Assembly: GCF_003336205.1 (NCBI RefSeq)
Contig: NZ_QPIE01000001.1
Span: forward strand, 248,001 to 312,000
Length of the DNA stretch: 64,000 nt
Direction of reading: 5' to 3'
From: Chryseobacterium lacus
GTDB lineage: Bacteria; Bacteroidota; Bacteroidia; Flavobacteriales; Weeksellaceae
Of this stretch, positions 16,875-23,334 are shown piece by piece (position 1 is the first letter of the stretch; each line of letters begins with the position of its first letter). A model generated the notes under the pieces. That model searched no databases. It was given only the letters and a program-made list of their open reading frames with translations, and was not told the origin of the DNA. The position numbers and the translations under genes are program-made.

Positions 16875-18035
16875 TTGGCAGATCTGGAGATTTTACATTT
16901 TGAGCAACTGAAAACTGAGGTACAAGCTCAATATTTAAAGAGTCACACTCCTTCGCATGATGATATTTCAAAATGGAAGGGGATTGACATTATTTATTTT
17001 CAGGAAGATTTAAGAAAATTTGCTAAAGGAAATATTAGCGAAAAGTCGTTTTATACTTATTTTAAAAACAAACCTGTTACTAAGGTTCCTCGCATTGATA
17101 TGCTTAATTTACTGAGTATTTATGCAGGTTACGCTTCTTGGTACGACTTTAAAAAGAACCATCTTTTTGCGGATGAAATTCTAAAAGAAACTGAGGAACA
17201 AACTGAATTTAATCCAGAGGAAGCTGACGAAACGGAAAGAATTTCAATTGATACAGCTATAGCTGAAAAACCGTATATAAAAGAAGCAATAAAGAGTGAT
17301 ATACAAATAAGCACTCCTGATAATCAAAATGTTAGCGACAAAAGCATTTTTTTGGAAACCTATGATACTTCTGAACAAAAACCATTGAAAAAATCGTTAA
17401 AGAACTTTATTTTAGGAATTACCACAGGAGTGGCAGCCATCATCGCCGTGATCTTCCTTTGGCAAAGCAAAATTTTCGACACGACTTACTCTTATTGCTT
17501 TTATGATGCTGACAGAAACGCTCCGATCCAGAATATGCTGGAGATAAAAGTATTTAAAGAGAATGAATCTCCTCTTTATTACAGAATAAAACCCGGAGAA
17601 TGTTTTCACTACACTACCAAAGATGAATCGCTCCGAATGCTGATTTCTTCTCCACTACACGAAAATGTGGAAGTGAACAGAAGCCTTGAGAATGCACCAC
17701 AGGAGGAAAATATAGAACTGAAACCGGACGACTATAAAATGGCCGTAGATTATTTTTCAAAAAAATCTATTCTGGGGAATCCTGAAGAATCTTCATTATT
17801 AATCAAGCAGAAACGGAGAGAACTGGAAAACAGAATCAGTGATCAAGCCGTTATTTATCAGGTGTTTGACAGTGATATTTATGGAATAGAAACTTTAGAC
17901 AAACAAAAATATATTTCTTTGGTTACAACCCCCACTACTTCCCTCAAAAACCTTTCTGTCATTGAAATGAAGACAGATAAAGGGAAAATAGTCTCCATAA
18001 AATTTAAAATTACAGAAGATGATGAAAATCCATAA
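16875..18035 (+). CDS. Single-span membrane protein with N-terminal helical domain, TTG start
   Basis: A 386-residue protein of unknown function. Residues 1-100 are a helical cytoplasmic-type domain with the wording SKWKGIDIIYFQEDLRKF, ISEKSFYTYFKN and PRIDMLNLLSIYAGYASWYDFKKNH, a pattern I associate with many Flavobacteriia proteins; it may bind nucleic acid, which is unproven. One membrane span lies near 178-198 (FILGITTGVAAIIAVIFLW), then a periplasmic domain of about 180 residues. The only start after the in-frame stop at 16845 is the TTG at 16875, 60 bp after a consensus promoter; the next ATG would delete the domain. It overlaps the following lipoprotein gene by 17 bp, so the two are coupled. 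A ToxR-like sensor arrangement is possible. Confidence 0.7.
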   Translation: MADLEILHFEQLKTEVQAQYLKSHTPSHDDISKWKGIDIIYFQEDLRKFAKGNISEKSFYTYFKNKPVTKVPRIDMLNLLSIYAGYASWYDFKKNHLFADEILKETEEQTEFNPEEADETERISIDTAIAEKPYIKEAIKSDIQISTPDNQNVSDKSIFLETYDTSEQKPLKKSLKNFILGITTGVAAIIAVIFLWQSKIFDTTYSYCFYDADRNAPIQNMLEIKVFKENESPLYYRIKPGECFHYTTKDESLRMLISSPLHENVEVNRSLENAPQEENIELKPDDYKMAVDYFSKKSILGNPEESSLLIKQKRRELENRISDQAVIYQVFDSDIYGIETLDKQKYISLVTTPTTSLKNLSVIEMKTDKGKIVSIKFKITEDDENP

Positions 18036-18597
18036 AATATTGTCGCTGCTTTTCTTCGTTGTATTGCTTACAGGATGTAAAAAAGAGGATCAAAATCTGT
18101 CTCTGGAACAGGTGAAATACAACTCGAACAAGACAAGTTATCCTACCAACAAAATGGACAGTGCGCAAGCCATCAATAAAATCACGAAGCAAAAAGTGCG
18201 GGAAGTGTTGGAACTTTCCATTTTATACAACTCCGGGAATAAAGATACTGATATTGATGATGCTTTGTATAAGCAGATTTTGGGATATTTTCATAAACCG
18301 GATTCTACAACAGTGAGAAATCTTCTTACCGAACTCGACAGTTTGCAGGTAAGCAATGTGAATATCAATTCATTTGAAGTAAAAGAACGGTATTTCCGGA
18401 ATGACACCTTGAATTTTGCGAAGTTTAATGTTGAATATTTTGACAAAAATAAACGGTCGATAGGCAACTATGAGCGAGAAGCGCAATATATTTTGATTCC
18501 TGCGGAAATTCAGTTTAAAAAAGAATTCAAGTTTTTCTTTCTTAATTTTTATCAAAAACCTCTGAACGACAGTATTGTTTCAGGCGTCACCAGATGA
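18019..18597 (+). CDS. Lipoprotein paired with the membrane-anchored protein
   Basis: A 192-residue lipoprotein. The signal sequence MMKIHKILSLLFFVVLLTGC has a lipobox at LTGC; either of two adjacent ATG codons (18019, 18022) could start it. The mature part has no motif I recognise: it is hydrophilic and rich in Asn, Lys and Phe, and ends with an aromatic segment (FKFFFLNFYQKPLNDS). Its start lies inside the preceding gene, which suggests a functional pair with the periplasmic domain of that protein. The 3' end overlaps the convergent folate cyclo-ligase gene by 46 bp, so there is no terminator between them. Confidence 0.65.
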   Translation: MMKIHKILSLLFFVVLLTGCKKEDQNLSLEQVKYNSNKTSYPTNKMDSAQAINKITKQKVREVLELSILYNSGNKDTDIDDALYKQILGYFHKPDSTTVRNLLTELDSLQVSNVNINSFEVKERYFRNDTLNFAKFNVEYFDKNKRSIGNYEREAQYILIPAEIQFKKEFKFFFLNFYQKPLNDSIVSGVTR

Positions 18598-19121
18598 TCT
18601 AGGCGAGTATCCCAGTCGGAAACATCTTCAATAATTTCCTGCGGCTGGAAGAATGACAAGCCGACCTTAAGACAGGTTTCGGAAATTCCGAAAAAAAAGC
18701 GATCGTAGTATCCTTTTCCGTATCCTACCCTGTTGCCGGTATTGTCACAATATAACAAAGGGGTGATAATGTAATCAAAATCTTTAATCCCCGAATCTAC
18801 ATTACTTGAAGGTTCCGAAATTCCCCACGAGTTGGTTTCCATCTTTGTTTCCCTGTTATATTCCACTGCTATCAGCTGGTTATCAATCATTTTAGGAACG
18901 AAAACTTGCGCACCATTAGTCCAGAAATGCGCAATGAACGCATCTGTTTCTATTTCATTCAATTTTGAAATCGTCATAAAAACATGAATCTTCTGGCCTG
19001 TCAAAACCGGAAACTCAGACTGGAAATTGTCAAATATTTGTTCTGATAACGTACGGATTTCCATTTCCGACATTTTTTTTCTTTCTTGAAGATATTTTTT
19101 TCGCAACTCCTTTTTCGTCAT
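18552..19121 (-). CDS. 5-formyltetrahydrofolate cyclo-ligase
   Basis: This ATP-dependent enzyme converts 5-formyl-THF to 5,10-methenyl-THF, returning the stored folate to one-carbon metabolism. The 189-residue product starts MTKKELRKKYLQERKKM and contains the key signature NRVGYGKGYYDRFF near residue 130 (substrate and ATP contacts). DYIITPLLYCD precedes it and VGLSFFQPQ follows. Length is normal. It begins one base after the ferredoxin stop on the same strand, so it is the last gene of a U32-ferredoxin-cyclo-ligase run. Confidence 0.92.
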   Translation of the reverse strand: MTKKELRKKYLQERKKMSEMEIRTLSEQIFDNFQSEFPVLTGQKIHVFMTISKLNEIETDAFIAHFWTNGAQVFVPKMIDNQLIAVEYNRETKMETNSWGISEPSSNVDSGIKDFDYIITPLLYCDNTGNRVGYGKGYYDRFFFGISETCLKVGLSFFQPQEIIEDVSDWDTRLDHLVTPETILSFRGF

Positions 19122-19122
19122 T

Positions 19123-19353
19123 TTAAACTTCCTTTACTGAAATAATTTTAACCGGACACGCTTTCGCAGCTTTCTCACAAGGCTCCATTGCTGTAGATAC
19201 CGGTGTTTTCAACGTATAAAATCCTCTCTTTTCCGCTGATCGAAGCAAAACTGATTTTCCGTCTTTTTTTGACATACGAAAATAATCCGGAGCAAATTCC
19301 GCACAATAATTACATCCAATACATTTATCGCGCTGTAGCGTTATAATGATCAT
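19123..19353 (-). CDS. Small [4Fe-4S]/[3Fe-4S]-type ferredoxin
   Basis: A 76-residue single-cluster ferredoxin. Three ligands come from CIGCNYC (residues 10-16) and the last from ACPV near the C-terminus, with one more Cys in EPCEKAA. The loop FAPDYFRMSKKDGK between the ligand groups is typical of single-cluster ferredoxins. It likely transfers electrons to a partner enzyme. It lies 24 bp after the U32 gene, whose family members that modify RNA depend on iron-sulfur metabolism, so it may serve that protein; this is inference from adjacency. Confidence 0.85.
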   Translation of the reverse strand: MIIITLQRDKCIGCNYCAEFAPDYFRMSKKDGKSVLLRSAEKRGFYTLKTPVSTAMEPCEKAAKACPVKIISVKEV

Positions 19354-19377
19354 ATTAAATCCTTAAAAAGCTCACAA

Positions 19378-20622
19378 TCAAGCAGGAACAATTTTATATA
19401 ATTTATCTGATGGCCTTACTCTGAATGCTGTTTTAAAAGTAATAACGTCGGATTTCGATGCTTTGCTGGCTTCTGGTTTTTCATCAACTCTCATTTCATC
19501 AATCGTCATTTCCTGCGAACCTGTTGTAGGCCCTTGAATCAGAATTTTATCGCCGACGTTCAAATCATAAGCTTCTATTAAGAATTCTGCAATATTTGCT
19601 TTCGGATAAAAATGTCTTCCTTTTCCAATATAAATTTTCTTTTGAGTAGCATTAGAACCGGAGTTCGGTGACCACTCTCCCAATTCCTGCCCAAGATAGT
19701 ATCCACTCCAAAAACCTCTGTTATAAACTGCTTCCAGTCGCTTCATCCATCCTTCTACTTTCTCTTGGCTGAAAGTTCCGTCATTGATAGCATCTATAGC
19801 TTCCCGATAACATTGGGTAACAGTTGCCACATATTCCGGAGCTCTTCCGCGTCCTTCAATTTTCAAAACTTTCACACCAGCGTCTGAGATTTCATCCAAA
19901 AATCCTATAGTACAAAGATCTTTTGGCGACATCATATATTCATTATCCAGTTCAATTTCAAAACCGGATTCCTGATCAATGACGGTGTATTTTTTTCTGC
20001 AATTTTGTTTGCAAGCCCCTCTGTTAGCGGAAGAATTATGAGAATGCAAACTCAGATAGCATTTCCCTGAAACCGCCATACACAATGCGCCGTGACCGAA
20101 GATCTCTATTTCCACAAGATTTCCAGACGGCCCTTTTATCTGTTCTTTCTCAATCTGATCACAAATTTTTCTGATCTGGCTAATGCTCAGCTCGCGGCTC
20201 ATCACCATCGTATCGGCAAACATGGCATAGAATTTCACCGTTTCGATATTGGTAATATTAATCTGGGTAGAAATATGAATTTCCATCCCGATTTGTCTGG
20301 CATAAGCAATAACGGCCTGATCCATCGCTATCACAGCGGTTAAGTCTGCCGATTTGGCTTTATCCAATAGTGTTTTAATAATCGAAAGATCGTGATCGTA
20401 AATAATGGTATTCAATGTAAGATAGCTTCTGACACCTTTCTCTTTGCATCGTCTGGAGATTTCTGGAAGATCATCTATAGTGAAATTCATAGTAGCTCTG
20501 GCGCGCATATTGAGCTGTTCTACACCAAAATATACTGAATCTGCACCATTATCAATTGCTGCCTGAAGAGATGTAAAATCTCCGGCCGGAGACATCAATT
20601 CTATTTTTCCTGTATTTGTCAT
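19378..20622 (-). CDS. U32 family protein (RlhA/TrhP-like, annotated peptidase U32)
   Basis: The 414-residue protein carries the U32 layout: IELMSPAGDFTSLQAAIDNGADSVYFG at the start, STQINITN, FGHGALCMAVSGKCYLS and NRGACKQNCRKKY. The four cysteines of the last two motifs are characteristic. The KIEGRGR block follows, and a C-terminal beta domain (VGDKILIQGPTTG) ends it. Despite the peptidase label, studied members RlhA and TrhP are needed for hydroxylation of 23S rRNA or tRNA U34, so an RNA-modification role is more likely. The frame opens 48 bp further upstream, but the promoter at 20643-20671 overlaps that part, so the ATG at 20622 is chosen. Confidence 0.88.
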   Translation of the reverse strand: MTNTGKIELMSPAGDFTSLQAAIDNGADSVYFGVEQLNMRARATMNFTIDDLPEISRRCKEKGVRSYLTLNTIIYDHDLSIIKTLLDKAKSADLTAVIAMDQAVIAYARQIGMEIHISTQINITNIETVKFYAMFADTMVMSRELSISQIRKICDQIEKEQIKGPSGNLVEIEIFGHGALCMAVSGKCYLSLHSHNSSANRGACKQNCRKKYTVIDQESGFEIELDNEYMMSPKDLCTIGFLDEISDAGVKVLKIEGRGRAPEYVATVTQCYREAIDAINDGTFSQEKVEGWMKRLEAVYNRGFWSGYYLGQELGEWSPNSGSNATQKKIYIGKGRHFYPKANIAEFLIEAYDLNVGDKILIQGPTTGSQEMTIDEMRVDEKPEASKASKSDVITFKTAFRVRPSDKLYKIVPA

Positions 20623-20642
20623 TCTAAATGAAAAAATTTGTG

Positions 20643-20671
20643 CAAAGATAAGATATTTAACTGAGGTCAAA
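20643..20671 (-). promoter_or_regulatory. Promoter of the U32-ferredoxin-cyclo-ligase unit
   Basis: On the minus strand TTTG (complement of 20668-20671), a 17-bp spacer and TATCTTTG (complement of 20643-20650). It ends 20 bp before the chosen ATG. Confidence 0.6.
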
Positions 20672-20810
20672 ATCCTTAGACATTTAGCAAGAGTGCGACA
20701 ATTTGACAGTATCTTCGACAGATTCTATATATTCTCTTCATAATATAACAAAAAAACTGTTAATTTCTTTCGATATTGTTAAAGTTAAGTTAAAAATGAA
20801 ACGAATCGGT

Positions 20811-20841
20811 TTTGAAGCGTACTTATTTAGCATTAAATTTG
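20811..20841 (+). promoter_or_regulatory. Promoter of the HtrA-type protease gene
   Basis: TTTG (20811-20814), a 19-bp spacer and TAAATTTG (20834-20841): a full consensus 29 bp before the ATG. Just upstream is an AT-rich stretch with repeated GTTAA (around 20779-20793) whose role is unknown. Confidence 0.7.
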
Positions 20842-20870
20842 TTTCAGATACAAGTAAAAAAGAACTATAG

Positions 20871-22391
20871 ATGAAAAATACAATGAAAAAATTACTACCT
20901 TATGTAGTGGTAGGTGTGCTTTCAGGTGCAACTACCTTCGGAGCTATTAAATATGTAAGCACTGAAACCGGAAATGGAGATTTCTCTTATTTCACAAAAA
21001 CTGGCGATAATGCCTCATTTGCCTCCATGAATTCCGTCGCAATGAGTGATGATTTCGTGAAAGCTTCCAAAATGACTGTTCCTGCGGTAGTAACGATAAA
21101 AAATTATCAAAATAGAAACGCAGGAAGAAGTTCAGAACAGGATATTTTCGAGTGGTTTTTTGGTGATCCACGAAGAAGCCAAAGACAGCAACAACAACGC
21201 CCCGATAATATACCCTCAGGAATGGGTTCCGGTGTCATCATTTCTCCGGATGGATATATTATTTCTAACAATCACGTCGTAGCTGGAGCTAATAAATTGG
21301 AAGTAGTTCTCAACAATAAAAAAAGTTATATCGCCACTTTGGTAGGAACCGATCCTAATACGGATATTTCTTTACTAAAAATAGAAGAAAAAGGATTGCC
21401 TTATTTGAATTTTGCCAATTCGGATAATGTTCAGGTTGGACAATGGGCTATCGCAGTTGGAAACCCGTTAGGTTTGAACTCCACAGTAACTGCAGGAATT
21501 ATTTCTGCTACCGGAAGAGGAATTGGGATCTTGGGAAGTCAGGGTGATGCTACGAATCCTATTGAAAGTTTCATACAAACAGATGCTGCCATTAACAGAG
21601 GAAATTCCGGAGGAGCTTTAGTAAATCTGAACGGAGATCTGATTGGAATTAATTCAGCTATCGCTTCCACAAGCGGATATTATCAAGGATACGGATTTGC
21701 AGTTCCATCCAATCTTGCAAGAAAAATAGTGGAAGACATTAAGAAATTCGGTTTGGTACAGAGAGGATTTTTAGGGGTCAGTTCTCTTGATCTTTCCAAT
21801 GATCAACATATTGCGGCTTATAACAGAGAAAATAAAACAAATTTAAAAGCCGGACCCGGTATTTATGTAACAGCTGTCAGCGATAATAGTGGTGCTCAGG
21901 ATGCAGGAATTCGAGTAGGCGATATCATTACGAAAGTCGACAACACCAATATTTCGAGTTTTGGAGATCTTTCCTTTGCTATCGGAAGCAAAAGGCCGGG
22001 CGATCTGGTAACAGTGACTTATCTCCGAAACGGAAAAGAAAATAATGCCAGAGTTACACTGAAAGATTTAAAAGGAAATACCACTGCCAGAACCCGCGCA
22101 GACCTGACAGTTACCGAAAAAATAGGCGCAGAATTTGAACCTTTGAGCGACCGTTTCAAAACCGATTACGGATTAACCAGCGGTGTGGTAACGAAAAACG
22201 TAGTCAGCGGTGGAGAAATGGCGAGAATAGGTGTTGTGGATAATTATATCGTAATTGAAGTCAACGGAAAACCGGTTAACTCACAGAAGGAAATTGAAAA
22301 TATCCTTAAAAATCATAAAGGAAATGTACAGATCAAATTTGTGGATGAGTTTGGAAGAATCTACACCAAAGGGTTCGCAATGCCAAATTAA
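20871..22391 (+). CDS. HtrA/DegP-type periplasmic serine protease (Do family)
   Basis: A 506-residue envelope protease-chaperone that degrades or holds misfolded periplasmic proteins. An N-terminal signal peptide or anchor (residues 6-25) is followed by a flexible Gln-rich linker. The trypsin-like domain has His135 (SNNHVV), Asp165 (NTDISLL) and Ser246 (RGNSGGAL). Two PDZ domains follow, the first around 290-380 (GIYVTAVSDNSGAQDAGIRVGDIITKV) and the second around 400-500 (GVVTKNVVSGGEMARIGVVDNYIVIEV). The triad is complete. A second ATG four codons in could also start translation. It is a single-gene unit with a consensus promoter and a strong terminator. Confidence 0.94.
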   Translation: MKNTMKKLLPYVVVGVLSGATTFGAIKYVSTETGNGDFSYFTKTGDNASFASMNSVAMSDDFVKASKMTVPAVVTIKNYQNRNAGRSSEQDIFEWFFGDPRRSQRQQQQRPDNIPSGMGSGVIISPDGYIISNNHVVAGANKLEVVLNNKKSYIATLVGTDPNTDISLLKIEEKGLPYLNFANSDNVQVGQWAIAVGNPLGLNSTVTAGIISATGRGIGILGSQGDATNPIESFIQTDAAINRGNSGGALVNLNGDLIGINSAIASTSGYYQGYGFAVPSNLARKIVEDIKKFGLVQRGFLGVSSLDLSNDQHIAAYNRENKTNLKAGPGIYVTAVSDNSGAQDAGIRVGDIITKVDNTNISSFGDLSFAIGSKRPGDLVTVTYLRNGKENNARVTLKDLKGNTTARTRADLTVTEKIGAEFEPLSDRFKTDYGLTSGVVTKNVVSGGEMARIGVVDNYIVIEVNGKPVNSQKEIENILKNHKGNVQIKFVDEFGRIYTKGFAMPN

Positions 22392-22411
22392 ACTTTAAAA
22401 AATCATTCAAA

Positions 22412-22446
22412 AAAACGCTTCAGTTATTCTGAAGCGTTTTTTGTTT
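22412..22446. terminator. Bidirectional terminator overlapping a gene end
   Basis: 12-bp perfect stem (AAAACGCTTCAG 22412-22423 with CTGAAGCGTTTT 22429-22440) and a 5-base loop, with T-rich sequence on both outer sides. It ends the plus-strand protease transcript. The stop codon of the minus-strand membrane gene (22424-22426) lies in the loop. Confidence 0.85.
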
Positions 22447-22888
22447 TTGAAATACTGTTTTTCTTCTTGCTTTTGTTTCGTTCATACAAAACCTCAACTA
22501 TTTTACCTCCAAACCAAGCAAACGGGAAAAAGGTAAGAAAAATACTGATCTTGTAAAAAGTAGGATGATAAGGGAAAATGATAACATCCAGCATCGCAAT
22601 AAAAAGCAGAATAAAACCGATTAATATCGCATACGCCACCTTTGCATATTTAACAATTATTGCAGTAATCACGCCGCCTACGACGGAGCCTATACCCGTG
22701 AAAATAAGCAGAAAACCAAAAAAGCTGCCGTCATCTTCTACACTTCTGAGAAATGTTCCCCAGTTTTCAAATGGCAGATATTCATCAAAGGTAATCCACC
22801 TCGGATTCATACGGATTCCAAGGGTTATGATGAGCAATGCTGCTGCAAGTCCTAAAATAACTGCAAATGTATTGCGAAGGAAGTTCAT
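22424..22888 (-). CDS. Small four-span membrane protein, unknown function
   Basis: A 154-residue protein with four predicted membrane helices: LRNTFAVILGLAAALLIITLGI, FFGFLLIFTGIGSVVGGVITAII, AYAILIGFILLFIAMLDVII and ISIFLTFFPFAWFGGKIVEVL. The tail is strongly basic (NKSKKKNSISKTKN). A hydrophilic loop with Trp and acidic residues lies after the first helix. I do not recognise a family. It starts 3 bp after ridA on the same strand and is likely cotranscribed with it. Its last codons form one arm of the shared terminator. Confidence 0.6.
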   Translation of the reverse strand: MNFLRNTFAVILGLAAALLIITLGIRMNPRWITFDEYLPFENWGTFLRSVEDDGSFFGFLLIFTGIGSVVGGVITAIIVKYAKVAYAILIGFILLFIAMLDVIIFPYHPTFYKISIFLTFFPFAWFGGKIVEVLYERNKSKKKNSISKTKNASE

Positions 22889-22891
22889 TAA

Positions 22892-23269
22892 TTACTGATG
22901 GGCGATCATTGAAATTTCAACATCTACATTTTTCGGAAGGCAGGACACCTGAACAGTTTCCCGGGCCGGATAACTTCCTTCCTCCAGATACGATGCATAA
23001 ATCCCGTTCATCACCGCAAAATCATCCATATTTTTAAGAAAAATAGTGGCTTTCACTACATTTTTAAAACTCATTCCGGCTTCTTCCAAGATAGCTTTTA
23101 AGTTTTTCATCACCTGATGTGTGGAATCTTCTATACCTTCCATCAGTTTTCCTGTTTCTGGATCAGCAGGAATTTGTCCTGAAACATAAAGAATACCCTT
23201 CGCCAAATTTGCCTGAGAATAAGGCCCGATAGCAGCAGGTGCGTGTGGTGTAGAAATTATTTTTTTCAT
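22892..23269 (-). CDS. ridA: RidA family enamine/imine deaminase
   Basis: RidA hydrolyses reactive 2-aminoacrylate and related imines that leak from PLP enzymes. The 125-residue product has the family blocks PHAPAAIGPYSQA, LYVSGQIPADPETG, QVMKNLKAILEEAG and the catalytic arginine motif YPARETVQVSCLPKNVDVEI near residues 100-120. Length is typical. The -7 box TATCTTTG (complement of 23292-23299) lies 22 bp upstream of the ATG. The other nearby genes have no clear metabolic link. Confidence 0.94.
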   Translation of the reverse strand: MKKIISTPHAPAAIGPYSQANLAKGILYVSGQIPADPETGKLMEGIEDSTHQVMKNLKAILEEAGMSFKNVVKATIFLKNMDDFAVMNGIYASYLEEGSYPARETVQVSCLPKNVDVEISMIAHQ

Positions 23270-23334
23270 AATCTTAATTCTATTGAATTTGCAAAGATAA
23301 AACTAATAATGAATACAGACTTGTTCGTTTCAAA

